Shown here: positions 54,082 through 62,372 of the stretch, piece after piece | Layout of the letters: every line of letters begins with the position of its first letter | How positions within the stretch are numbered: position 1 is the stretch's first letter | Assembly (NCBI GenBank): GCA_903883645.1 | Contig: CAISBR010000052.1 | Span: 33,966 to 97,965 of the forward strand | Direction of reading: 5' to 3' | From: an uncultured Myxococcales bacterium | Lineage (GTDB): Bacteria; Myxococcota_A; UBA9042 | DNA: 64,000 nucleotides | Program-made: the position numbers and the translations under genes | Notes under the pieces: generated by a model | What the model was told of the DNA's origin: nothing | The model's database searches: none | The model's input: only the letters and a program-made list of their open reading frames with translations

Positions 54082-55152
54082 ATGAAGGACCCGAATCAAC
54101 ACGCAAAATTGACACCGGGAGCGCGGCTAGTGCTGCATCGGCTAGCTCAGTCTGTTGCGCTGTGGCGACCGGGCGAACCGTTTGATTGGCGCGCGCTGGT
54201 CACTGGGCTGCAACGCTACGCACATCTCGACGAATGTGCGGTGTACGGCGTCGAGGTCGTTGGCCAGTCGTTTGCGCTTTCTCAGTTTGAAAATCATGGC
54301 TTTTACGACGCTGACCGGGCGCGCTTGGGCATGGCCGAGGCGGTGGGCGTGGGGCGGCCGTGGGGCTGCTTTGATCCGCTGCACCCCGACGCGGCCGAGC
54401 GCAATAACCTGCAGTACATCGCAGGGCCGCCGGCGGCGTGGCTCACAGACAATCCGGACCCCGTAGTCGTTAAAGTTATGCATGGTTTTATGGTCATGGG
54501 CGTCGGCTTTAAGCCGCAACTGCGGGTACTGCTCTGCGACGGGCCGAACCTGCTGGCGTGGCTGGGCGGCACTACCTCGCGGCGGCCCGGCGTCGAGAGT
54601 GACCACTTTCTGCTTGCGGCTGCCGAGGTTGCCCGCCCCCGGCTGCGATGGGAGCAGGCGCTGGGTCGCGCCACCTGGTCGTGGGCGGCGGTGACCACGA
54701 TGCTCGAGAGCCTGGGGCGACCGGCGTGGCTGGCGACGAACCACGGCACTTTGCTGACGGCCAACAGTGCCGCCGTGCAGCGGTGGAATAGTGCGGGGCG
54801 CGAATTTAGGAGTGAACTTGCCCAGGTTGCTGCCGGTGCCCCGCGACCGGGCTGGCAGGTGCTGCGCGTGCAGGGCAGCGAAGGGATGCCCGAAGTGCTG
54901 CTGCTGCTGGAAGCGGCTTCGGCAGTTTTACCTTCTCAGATCAGTGCATTACAGCTCACGCCGCGGCAGCACCGCGTGGCCGAACTGCTGGTGACGGGCT
55001 CGAGCAACCGACATATCGCGCGGACGCTGGGGTGCAGCGAAAAGACGGTTGAGACCCATGTGACGGCGATCTTGCGCCGCGCCGGCGTGCCCAGCACCGC
55101 GGCCTTTGCGGCGGCGATCGCCCAACGTCACCGCTCGTCGCCGAGTGAATAG
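54082..55152 (+). CDS. LuxR-family transcriptional regulator
   Basis: Transcription factor of 356 residues without a receiver domain. The N-terminal 290 residues are unassigned and may hold a PAS- or GAF-like sensor. The C-terminal LuxR helix-turn-helix (about 292-350) has LTPRQHRVAELLVTGSSN and the recognition helix CSEKTVETHVTAILRRAG. ATG 54082 follows GAGG. It converges with another LuxR-type gene whose 3' end overlaps it by 25 bp, so transcription of each should affect the other. Ligand and targets unknown. Confidence 0.85.
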   Translation: MKDPNQHAKLTPGARLVLHRLAQSVALWRPGEPFDWRALVTGLQRYAHLDECAVYGVEVVGQSFALSQFENHGFYDADRARLGMAEAVGVGRPWGCFDPLHPDAAERNNLQYIAGPPAAWLTDNPDPVVVKVMHGFMVMGVGFKPQLRVLLCDGPNLLAWLGGTTSRRPGVESDHFLLAAAEVARPRLRWEQALGRATWSWAAVTTMLESLGRPAWLATNHGTLLTANSAAVQRWNSAGREFRSELAQVAAGAPRPGWQVLRVQGSEGMPEVLLLLEAASAVLPSQISALQLTPRQHRVAELLVTGSSNRHIARTLGCSEKTVETHVTAILRRAGVPSTAAFAAAIAQRHRSSPSE

Positions 55153-55664
55153 GTGGAGCACAGCCCCATGAACTCCCTACGATTACTCACGTTCAGCTTG
55201 CTGTAGATGTGGCCCGCGTGCTGCTCGACGGTCTTGGCCGCGCAGCCGAGCTGGGCCGCCACCTGGGCCCCGCGCTTGCCCTGCAGAAGCAACATGGCAA
55301 CTTGGCGCTCGCGCTCGGTCAAGTCGAGCCAGCCCTCTGGGTGCGCGGCTGCGGACCCGTGCCACGCGAGCAAGCCAATCCGCCCGCCCGCGTCGTCGGC
55401 CAGCCAGCTTAGCGACCACTGCGGCACAGGCTGGCCGGTGCACAGCTCGCGCCAAATTGCCAATAGCTCTGTGGCCGGCACCGCGGTCTGAACCGCCGCT
55501 TCATTCCACAGATGCGGCGAGCCCCACCGGTCCATTAGCCAACAGGGCTCGGGATGGAGCGAAATTAGCACCTTGAGCAGCGCATCTTGGTCTACCAAGG
55601 CGAGCGACTCCGGGGTGAACGGCGCGGGGGTCAGTTCCTTCACGATGTACACCCGGGGCGCCAC
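55128..55664 (-). CDS. LuxR-type helix-turn-helix protein
   Basis: Short regulator of 178 residues. Residues about 40-110 look like a PAS-type fold (PCWLMDRWGSPHLWNEAA; LSWLADDAGGRIGLLAW), and the C-terminal 65 residues are a LuxR helix-turn-helix (LTERERQVAMLLLQGKRG; CAAKTVEQHAGHIYSKLN). Start is GTG 55664; the N-terminus is uncertain, with further GTG codons just inside. Its stop lies inside the end of the convergent LuxR gene (25-bp overlap). The next minus-strand gene upstream is the CheY-like protein (92-bp gap). Neither protein carries both receiver and DNA-binding domains. Confidence 0.8.
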   Translation of the reverse strand: MAPRVYIVKELTPAPFTPESLALVDQDALLKVLISLHPEPCWLMDRWGSPHLWNEAAVQTAVPATELLAIWRELCTGQPVPQWSLSWLADDAGGRIGLLAWHGSAAAHPEGWLDLTERERQVAMLLLQGKRGAQVAAQLGCAAKTVEQHAGHIYSKLNVSNRREFMGLCSTYSLGDER

Positions 55665-55756
55665 ACGACGCCGACGGTAGCGAAACCTAGAACGTTCATC
55701 TTGGCCATTTTCGTGTAGTCCTCAACCGCTTCACCCTATCGAACGTGGCTGGCCGC

Positions 55757-56149
55757 CTAGGCCGCCCGGTCTTGCGACTCGACGCGGCGAGCCAAGGCAA
55801 CGGCCTGAGCTAACCCCATTGCATCCAGCGGCTTCGCCAAAACAAGGTTCACCCCGGCCAGAAGGGCTGCCGCCTGCAGACCCGGCGAGGCCGCACCGGT
55901 GAGCATCAGCACGGGCGTATGCCGGTCGAGCATCCTGAACTTTCTAACAAATTCAAGACCATCCATACCTGGCATATCGTAGTCTGTGACCACCAAGGCC
56001 ACGGTCAGGTCGGCTAAGTGCTGCAGCGCCTGCCCGCCGTCGCACGCAACCATGACCCCACCAAGCGCCTGAATCCCAAGCGCTTGCGCGACCATCTGCC
56101 GCAGGGTCAGACGCATCGTGGCACAGTCGTCGACGATAAGCACCCGCAT
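55757..56149 (-). CDS. Single-domain response regulator (CheY-like)
   Basis: Receiver domain alone, 130 residues: D7-D8 acidic pair in VDDCATMRL, phospho-acceptor D56 in VTDYDMPGMDG, T83 in MLTGAAS and K105 in LAKPLDA. No output domain, so it must act by protein contact. ATG 56149 is preferred to 56182 because GGGGGA is four bases upstream and the domain starts at once (MRVLIVDD). It is upstream of the LuxR-type gene on the same strand; the partner kinase could be the orphan hybrid kinase at 38122, but nothing in the sequence proves it. Confidence 0.9.
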   Translation of the reverse strand: MRVLIVDDCATMRLTLRQMVAQALGIQALGGVMVACDGGQALQHLADLTVALVVTDYDMPGMDGLEFVRKFRMLDRHTPVLMLTGAASPGLQAAALLAGVNLVLAKPLDAMGLAQAVALARRVESQDRAA

Positions 56150-56514
56150 ACAATCCCCCAACTGCCGCCGCCGGGGCGACATACCAAGTACTATCGCGAT
56201 AGCGATGGCGGCGGGCTATAGGGGAAAACCCTGAGACGCCGAAGTGGCTAGCCTTCGCTTGCCGACCGCATGGCCGACCGCATGGCCGAGATGGCGCCGT
56301 ATGGTGCCGGGCGCGAGAGGCTGCAAAATCTGGACGTGGGCGGCACGGATCACCCCAGCGCCCTAGCTATCCACACGAATCAACTGGTCATCTTCCGCAG
56401 CGCCACCGACGGTTGCGAAGGTGTGTGCGGCAAGTCGCCGGGCGGCCTCCGTGCCTCGACGCGCTCGAGATGGCTCTGAACTGCCCGTGATGACTTACAA
56501 AGACCCGCGCGGTC
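56150..56514. other. Intergenic region with a 12-bp direct repeat
   Basis: 365 bp between the CheY-like gene start and the stop of the beta-propeller lipoprotein gene. A 12-bp unit GCCGACCGCATG is duplicated exactly at 56261-56272 and 56273-56284. A 69-codon plus-strand frame begins here (56270) but has no ribosome-binding site and no recognisable motif. The promoter of the CheY-like gene should lie near 56160-56210. Confidence 0.4.
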
Positions 56515-58326
56515 CTAGGGATTAATCAACGCCAAGTGCTCGCGCACCACATGCGTGGTATCGGCCGAAGTGTGAAACACGAACACGTGGCCATCAAAGC
56601 GGATGAAAACACTGGGCATATCTTGGCCGCAGCCGCCCTTTGACTGCCCCAGCGGATTGTTGGGCAACACCGTCCAGTTAATCAGGTCTGGGCTGCGCGC
56701 CATGCCCCAGCCGTATTCGTTGTAGGCCTCGCAGGTAAAGTCGATGTCGGCCCCTTCGAACACCATGTAAAACCAGCCATTTTGGTATACAACGCGCGGC
56801 ATCGACAGCTGGCCGCCGCTCCAGCCGCTGCCGGGCGGCACCATCATCGGGCTGCTGGCTTTGTTTAAGCTGCCGGGGCCACTGCCATCGGCGCGACCGA
56901 GCGACATGCTGTTGCCGCCCGCCGCCATGCCGGCGTAGAACACGTGGGTGACGCTGTCGGGGCCGACCAGAATACTGGGGGTCGCCATCGCCCCGCTGTC
57001 CCACCCGCCGGGCGGTTTGCCAAGCAATGCGCCCTTTTTGGACCACTGCTTGCCATCGGCCGACTGCGCCCAGTACACCTGCGCCACATTGCTCTCTTCG
57101 TAAACCATCACCCACTGCCCCGCCACCTGCGCGACCGAGGGTGCCACGCAAAAGATGTGCCCCAGGTCGGGTGCGATGATTTCGCCTACAAATTCGCCAA
57201 AACTGTCGGCGCCATCGCTCGAGATCGACAGGCAAATGCTGGCCACCGCGCCGCTTTGACCAAAACAGCGGTGGTACATGTACACGGTCTTGGGCCCCAA
57301 GTCGGTGCGGTTGACGGCAAAGGCCTCGCGGTGCCCCGAATTGACGCCATCGAGCGGCACCGGCTCTTGATCGACCACAAAGTGCGCGGCACCACTCCAC
57401 AAATCGGCCAGCGTGGCGATGCCACCCGCAGGGGGCGTGCCGCCCTGGACATCGACCGTATGCAGCGGACTCAGGGCGCCAAACCAGGTGACCCCCTCTT
57501 CGACCAGCTGCCACTGGTAGCCCGTAGGCCCGCTAATGGCAGGCGCAGTAATGGTAAAATCGATCCGCGCCACCTGATTGGGTGCCACATCGGCCGGCAG
57601 CGCCACCCGGTCGAAGCCCCAGTTCTTGTTGTCTTGCGGAGCCTGCGCGCCCAGCTTGTGCCCCACCGGACCCAGCGCCGGCGCGGCCTGCCACCCTTGG
57701 CTGCCGCAGTTGGCAAAAGCCAGCCACACGTTCGCCGTTTGCCCGGGCTGCAGACTGGCCGGCGGCGGATTCTCGGCGACAAATTGCGCAGACAGACCGC
57801 CGGCTTGGCACCCCGTATACGCGAACACGCCGGCACTAGGTGGCGCTTGGCCGGCACCGATGATGGGCGCAGCAGCGTCGGGCGGTGGCTCGGCATCGGA
57901 CGGTGCGGGGGTGTCAGGGGCAGGGGTGAGGTCCGGCTCCGTGTCGGGTACGGGCGAAATATCTTCTGCCGGTGGGACTTGCGTGTCGTCGACCACGTCG
58001 GGGGCGGCATCGGCGGGCACTGCGGTCGTGTCGTCGAGGTCAGACGGGGCGGCCAGGTCATACGGGGCGGCGCTGTCGGACCCGGGCTCGCTGGTCTCGG
58101 CCGGGGCAGTGTCGGCGACCACATCGGCAAGCGTCGCAGCATCTTGGCCTGCGCTAGCGGCGTCGTTCGCTGTGGCGGTATCGGCGCTGCCATCGGGGCC
58201 GGCGATGCTGATGTCGGGCAGCGATTGGCCCGAATTGGCTGTAGAACTACTAACTTCGCAGGCCGCGAGCACTAGGCTGGCGAGCAGTACGAGGGCGTGG
58301 GTGGGCCAGTTGTAGCTTGAGTTCAT
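56515..58326 (-). CDS. Lipoprotein with NBR1-Ig-like domain and beta-propeller
   Basis: Predicted lipoprotein of 603 residues. The signal peptide ends ASLVLAAC. An Asp/Ala/Pro/Thr stalk of about 130 residues follows. Then comes an NBR1-like Ig domain (about 165-290): SLQPGQTANVWLAFANCGSQGW, VAPNQVARIDFTITAP, GYQWQLVEEGVTWFG. The C-terminal 300 residues form a five-bladed-propeller pattern similar to GH43/GH32-type glycosidases, with blades VYMYHRCFG, VMVYEES, YWAQSADGKQW, HVFYAGM, FYMVFEGADID. Catalytic acids are not certain. ATG 58326 has AGGAA six bases upstream. Probably a surface carbohydrate-binding or hydrolysing protein. Confidence 0.82.
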   Translation of the reverse strand: MNSSYNWPTHALVLLASLVLAACEVSSSTANSGQSLPDISIAGPDGSADTATANDAASAGQDAATLADVVADTAPAETSEPGSDSAAPYDLAAPSDLDDTTAVPADAAPDVVDDTQVPPAEDISPVPDTEPDLTPAPDTPAPSDAEPPPDAAAPIIGAGQAPPSAGVFAYTGCQAGGLSAQFVAENPPPASLQPGQTANVWLAFANCGSQGWQAAPALGPVGHKLGAQAPQDNKNWGFDRVALPADVAPNQVARIDFTITAPAISGPTGYQWQLVEEGVTWFGALSPLHTVDVQGGTPPAGGIATLADLWSGAAHFVVDQEPVPLDGVNSGHREAFAVNRTDLGPKTVYMYHRCFGQSGAVASICLSISSDGADSFGEFVGEIIAPDLGHIFCVAPSVAQVAGQWVMVYEESNVAQVYWAQSADGKQWSKKGALLGKPPGGWDSGAMATPSILVGPDSVTHVFYAGMAAGGNSMSLGRADGSGPGSLNKASSPMMVPPGSGWSGGQLSMPRVVYQNGWFYMVFEGADIDFTCEAYNEYGWGMARSPDLINWTVLPNNPLGQSKGGCGQDMPSVFIRFDGHVFVFHTSADTTHVVREHLALINP

Positions 58327-58522
58327 GTAGCGTTCCTGTGCGGGCCGCGGGCCAGAGTGGCGGCCAGGCAGCGACAGTACGCGGGGCGGGGCGGCGGTGC
58401 AAGGTTGGGGTTGCGCGACTAGGTCATCGGCAGAGACACACCATGCAGCCAAATCACTATTTTGATTAGCGAGTTGCAATCTATCGCCACCCAGTCTGCA
58501 GCAGTCTTGCGGTCAGCCAAGG

Positions 58523-58550
58523 TTAGCCGCGCTTAGCCGCTCTTAGCCGC
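58523..58550. repeat. TTAGCCGC direct repeats on a 10-bp period
   Basis: TTAGCCGC occurs at 58523-58530, 58533-58540 and 58543-58550, each exactly 10 bp (one helical turn) after the previous one, about 300 bp upstream of the TonB-receptor gene and about 200 bp upstream of the divergent lipoprotein gene. In-phase spacing suits a cooperatively bound regulator, but no protein is identified. Confidence 0.7.
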
Positions 58551-58786
58551 TGACGGCGACCTGTGGTTGGCCCGCAACTCCTGCCACCCCGCCCGTACCC
58601 AATCCAGCACAACGGGTTCGGGATTGGCCGCAGCCGGCAAAGCTATCACTTTCATATTCAATAGTTAAGTGTCATCCGCCGGCGATCGCCCATATCATCC
58701 GCACTTCTGTGCCCGCGATTTAGCTTGTATTCTTGGGGCTCTAGCTGAACGTATCGAATTCTACTGATCCTACCTGATAGTGACTC

Positions 58787-58800
58787 GACATGTTAATGTC
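58787..58800. promoter_or_regulatory. Small inverted repeat upstream of the TonB-dependent receptor
   Basis: GACAT and ATGTC form a perfect inverted pair around GTTA, 50 bp before the ATG at 58851. It may be an operator or lie within the promoter; no matching site elsewhere in the window was noticed. Confidence 0.35.
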
Positions 58801-58850
58801 ATATCCGTGACACTTTCTGGCGAGGGCGCGCAGCCTAGCAAGGATACGTC

Positions 58851-61049
58851 ATGGTCACGTTGCACCGACTCAGCTCGCCAGCCACTCGCCCCCATGCCGT
58901 TCAACGCTGGGCGCTTTTTGCTGCAATTGTCGGCAGGTCACTGGCGCCCGACCAAGCGCAAGCGCAAGAACCGCTGCCCGCCGCTGCGGAGGTAACACCC
59001 GTTGTTGCGCCAACTTTGGCCCCATCTGCCGCCGACGAGCGCTATGAGCTCGGCGAGGTGGCCGTGGGTCGCAAGCGTCGGGCACCACCGTCGACGGAGC
59101 AACGGGTTGACGAACGCACTCTGGCGCCCCTGGCGGCGCATACCGCCAACGAACTCATGCGCTTGGTTCCGGGCGCCCATGTGCCAATGAACTCGCGGGG
59201 CGAGCAGTTCGTGTTTTTGCGCGATGCAGGCGAGCGGCAGGTGGCTGTTTTTCTTGATGGTGCCCAGCTCATGGTGCCGTGGGACTACGCCATCGACCTA
59301 GGCATGGTGCCGGCGGGCCTAATCGGTGGCCTGGCAGTCGTTAAGGGCGCGTCGTCGGTACTTTGGGGCGCAAACGTGATCGGCGGCGCGGTGAACTTGC
59401 TGACCCGCGAACAGCGAGGCCAGGGGATGACGACCGATGCGGGCCTGTCGGGCGGCGTGCCCGGGCGCTGGGCCGGCCAGGTAGCGCACGTGGGGCGAAG
59501 TGGGCAGTGGTCGTGGTCGTCGGGGGCCCAGTACAGCGCAAACGACAATCAACCACTGGCAAATACCGCACTTAGCAACCCACGCTCGGCGCTGTATAGC
59601 AATGGGGCACTGACCGACACGCGCAACAACTCGTCTTCGCAGCAGCTGAGCGGGATGCTACGGGGTGCATACCAAGGCGACAGCGGCGCGCGCCTGGCGG
59701 TGACGCTGCTCCACCTCGATGCCGACAAAGATGTGCCGCCGCAAGGAAACCTGGATCCGACGAAAAACACTGTGCGCTACTGGCGTTACCCCCTGTGGCA
59801 GAACACCATGGTCATTGTCTCGGGCGAATTGCCCTACGGCGAGACCGGCAATCCCAGCACCCTCAAGGCCACCGCGTGGTTGCAGCGCTTTGCGCAAACC
59901 ATCGACTCGTACAAGAACGCCGATTTTGCCGATGGCACCCAGAAGGCCAAGCAAAGTGACCAAGACCTGACGATAGGGGCGCGGCTGGCGCTTGACCACG
60001 TGGCGGGCCCGGGCACGGTGCGGCTGGTGCTGAACGAGCTCTACAGTACCCACGAACAAACGGACTATGCCTGCAAGGGCACCGACTGCACCGCGAGCTT
60101 GCCGACGGGTGCGACCACCACGGATACCGCGCGTGCGGTGCAAACCTATAGCCAGAATATCCTGAGTACGGGCGCGGAGTACGAGGCCAGCTTGCTCGAT
60201 AAGCGGCTAAATGTGCGGGTCGGCGGCGGCTACGATATGGTCGCAATGCAAGACATCGGTGCGTTTGCGGCGAAAGGGACTGTGCCCACCTATGGCGACT
60301 GGAGTGGTCTGGCGGCGGCTCGCTACAGTCTTGCGATCGAGGGTCTTTCTGTGCGCGGCGCGGTGGCCCGCAAGACCCGCTTTCCTACGCAGCGCGAGCT
60401 TTATGGTGCGGCGCTGGGCAAGTTCTTGCCAAATCCTGACTTAAGGCCCGAGTCCGCGCTGCTCAGCGAGCTCGGCTTGGCGTTCGACAGCCCGCTGGTA
60501 CACGGCGAAGCGACGGCGTTCTATGCCGACAGCCGCGATACGCTAGATAAACACACGGTTTCGGTCGACGAGGGCGGCAAGACGGTCAAGAAGGACCAGC
60601 GCTACAACCTTAAGGGTGCGCACATACTCGGTGTCGAGGCGGCGGCGCAGCTGCGACCCTGGCGAGACCTGGCGCTGGGTGGCCACTTGACGCTGGTCGA
60701 TGCCAAGGCCTACGACCCGACGACCGGCGATTACACGGGGCATTTGCAGCGGCGGCCGGTGGCGACGGGCTTGGCCATGGTGGGCTGGGCGCCGGCCGAA
60801 GGGCCGCAAGTGCTTGTGCAGGCTGTGATCAGTGGGGGGGCGTACTCGGCCGATGCCAGCGGTGCGGTAACGCGGCTCGACGGCGCGACCCTGCTTGGCG
60901 CGCGGCTCGGCTGGAAGGTTCGGCTGGCGGAGCGCGAGGGCGAGGTCTTTGCCCGCATCGACAACGTGCTAAACACCCTGTACCTGCCGACCGATGGCTT
61001 TCCAGAGCCTGGGCGCGTGGTTACAGCAGGTGTGCGGGCGCGGTTCTAG
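58851..61049 (+). CDS. TonB-dependent outer-membrane receptor
   Basis: Receptor of 732 residues: signal peptide (about 1-39, ending AQAQ), a TonB-box-like segment near ELGEVAVGRKR, a plug domain (about 75-190: RGEQFVFLRDAGERQVAVFLDGA, IGGLAVVKGASSVLWG, VIGGAVNLLTRE), and a 22-strand-type barrel that ends in a hydrophobic strand terminating in F (TAGVRARF). The ARTLAP/LMRLVPGAHV start of the plug is typical. ATG has AAGGA six bases upstream. The substrate (siderophore, vitamin or sugar) cannot be told. It converges with the TonB-like gene at 61207, suggesting a local uptake unit. Confidence 0.92.
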   Translation: MVTLHRLSSPATRPHAVQRWALFAAIVGRSLAPDQAQAQEPLPAAAEVTPVVAPTLAPSAADERYELGEVAVGRKRRAPPSTEQRVDERTLAPLAAHTANELMRLVPGAHVPMNSRGEQFVFLRDAGERQVAVFLDGAQLMVPWDYAIDLGMVPAGLIGGLAVVKGASSVLWGANVIGGAVNLLTREQRGQGMTTDAGLSGGVPGRWAGQVAHVGRSGQWSWSSGAQYSANDNQPLANTALSNPRSALYSNGALTDTRNNSSSQQLSGMLRGAYQGDSGARLAVTLLHLDADKDVPPQGNLDPTKNTVRYWRYPLWQNTMVIVSGELPYGETGNPSTLKATAWLQRFAQTIDSYKNADFADGTQKAKQSDQDLTIGARLALDHVAGPGTVRLVLNELYSTHEQTDYACKGTDCTASLPTGATTTDTARAVQTYSQNILSTGAEYEASLLDKRLNVRVGGGYDMVAMQDIGAFAAKGTVPTYGDWSGLAAARYSLAIEGLSVRGAVARKTRFPTQRELYGAALGKFLPNPDLRPESALLSELGLAFDSPLVHGEATAFYADSRDTLDKHTVSVDEGGKTVKKDQRYNLKGAHILGVEAAAQLRPWRDLALGGHLTLVDAKAYDPTTGDYTGHLQRRPVATGLAMVGWAPAEGPQVLVQAVISGGAYSADASGAVTRLDGATLLGARLGWKVRLAEREGEVFARIDNVLNTLYLPTDGFPEPGRVVTAGVRARF

Positions 61050-61206
61050 CGCTTCCGTCGCGAGTCCCAAAGCCGAGTGCCGCAACGGCTCCATGCCGGG
61101 GTTGTCGTGTAATAACAAAATCTTCACTCTGCGACTGCCAGCGCGTTGAACACAGGGTCGCCACTGCTGTTGCTGGCCGGTAAGGCAGCGAAAATCAAGC
61201 GCCACT

Positions 61207-62007
61207 TCAAGGATATTCGGCAAATCGCACAGGAACATCGACCTCGACGGCGCGGCACGCCGCGGGCAACCTAGGCAGCGGCGCGCATTCTGCAACTGCT
61301 GCTTGCACTTGGCGGTCCGCCAACCCGTCGCCGCAGGTGGCAACTACGGCGGGTGGTCGCAGCCATACCCCGTTCGCAGCAACGGTGAGGCGCAGCACGG
61401 TAGCCGCACCGCACGGCCGTGGCACTCCACCCCAGCGATCAAGGCAATTACCTAGCAGTGGCGGCAGCTTCAGAGCCCATGCCATGCCGCCGGGGCAGCC
61501 AGTCGGGCGGGTTGGCGGCAGAGCGGTCTCGGTCAATGGCAAGTTCTGTGGCGGAGCCAACGGGCTGGCCTCGGCACCGGCTGCGGCGGCGGCAGATGGT
61601 GAATCTAGGCCACCTGCTGCGGTCTTTCCCTCACTTGCTACAGCGACTGCGCCTATCGGGCCCTTGGCCACTGCCACGGTGGCGCGGCGGGGGGGCCGGT
61701 GCTCGTCTTGGCGCCGCTGCGGCTCAGCAAGTCGCGGCGTAGGCGGGGGCGCGGCAAGGGCGGGCGAGACGGGTGGTGGCGGCGGTTCAACGGCAGGGGG
61801 CCGTGAGTGCGACCGCGGTGGCAAGATGATTTCGCGTGCTGTAATAGGCAAATAGGGTGCAGTTGCGCTTTGCCGCGGCCGTGGCGGGGTGGTCAAGATG
61901 GCCGCTGCCAGCAGCGCATGGATCGTCAGCGACGCCCCCACTCCGGCGACCATGCGCCCGCGTGAGCGGGGGTGCGGCGGAACGGAACTGATCGAAGGCG
62001 CGGTCAT
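61207..62007 (-). CDS. TonB-like energy-transducing protein
   Basis: Protein of 266 residues with TonB architecture: a short cytoplasmic N-terminus, one transmembrane helix (GVGASLTIHALLAAAILT), a long Pro-rich periplasmic spacer (RPPAVEPPPPPVSPALAAPP), and a C-terminal domain with strand pattern ATVLRLTVAANGVW and VEVDVPVRF resembling TonB_C. Unlike most TonB proteins, the last 100 residues contain several Cys (GNCLDRW, RPCGA, ATCGDG, AECAPL, AACRAVE), which suggests disulfides in the periplasm. ATG 62007 is the start that places the helix near the N-terminus. No exbB is visible; the ExbD-like lipoprotein gene lies upstream. Confidence 0.78.
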   Translation of the reverse strand: MTAPSISSVPPHPRSRGRMVAGVGASLTIHALLAAAILTTPPRPRQSATAPYLPITAREIILPPRSHSRPPAVEPPPPPVSPALAAPPPTPRLAEPQRRQDEHRPPRRATVAVAKGPIGAVAVASEGKTAAGGLDSPSAAAAAGAEASPLAPPQNLPLTETALPPTRPTGCPGGMAWALKLPPLLGNCLDRWGGVPRPCGAATVLRLTVAANGVWLRPPAVVATCGDGLADRQVQAAVAECAPLPRLPAACRAVEVDVPVRFAEYP

Positions 62008-62372
62008 GCTGCTGTCAGGATGAGGCCCCTGCATCCAGACCGCAAGGCTACGCAGTGGTGTGGGGCGCGGCACGCCGTGGTTCGAGTGTCCGACCGGGGC
62101 GATGGGGAACACTTTGGCCCCGCAGCACAAGCACCGCGTTTTCGCCTTCGAGCCCAGCCCCGCCTAGTCCTTCCAAGCCCCCACCTTGACCGTCGCGACG
62201 ACCCTTTGCAGCCGCGATGGCGCGTTCAGCCCCCTAAATCACCCTCTAAGATTCTGTTCAGCACAGGCTTTTCGCGAAGTCTTGCGGCGCAAGTGGATTC
62301 GTTCGCCGGGGACTACGCCGCAGCTGCGGGGGTCTGCGCGGGCTGCCCATCCGCTGCGCAAGCGCCGTTCCG
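62008..62372. other. Intergenic region upstream of the TonB-like gene
   Basis: 365 bp between two minus-strand genes. Frames covering it are Arg/Pro/Ser-rich shadows. It should contain the promoter of the TonB-like gene; no convincing element seen. Confidence 0.4.

Larger units (their letters stand above)
58327..58850. other. Long intergenic region upstream of the TonB-dependent receptor
   Basis: 524 bp between the divergent propeller lipoprotein and TonB-receptor genes, with AT-richer stretches. Two unusual elements, a 10-bp tandem repeat and a GACAT/ATGTC dyad, are listed separately. No cobalamin-box or other riboswitch signature was recognised. Confidence 0.5.

Noticed and set aside
56270..56479. 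69-codon plus-strand frame starting in a 12-bp repeat
   Set aside because: No ribosome-binding site, no motif, and the start codons arise from the repeat GCCGACCGCATG.
58327..58850. Cobalamin or other riboswitch upstream of the TonB-dependent receptor
   Set aside because: No B12-box-like or other conserved riboswitch core was seen; only short repeats and a small dyad.
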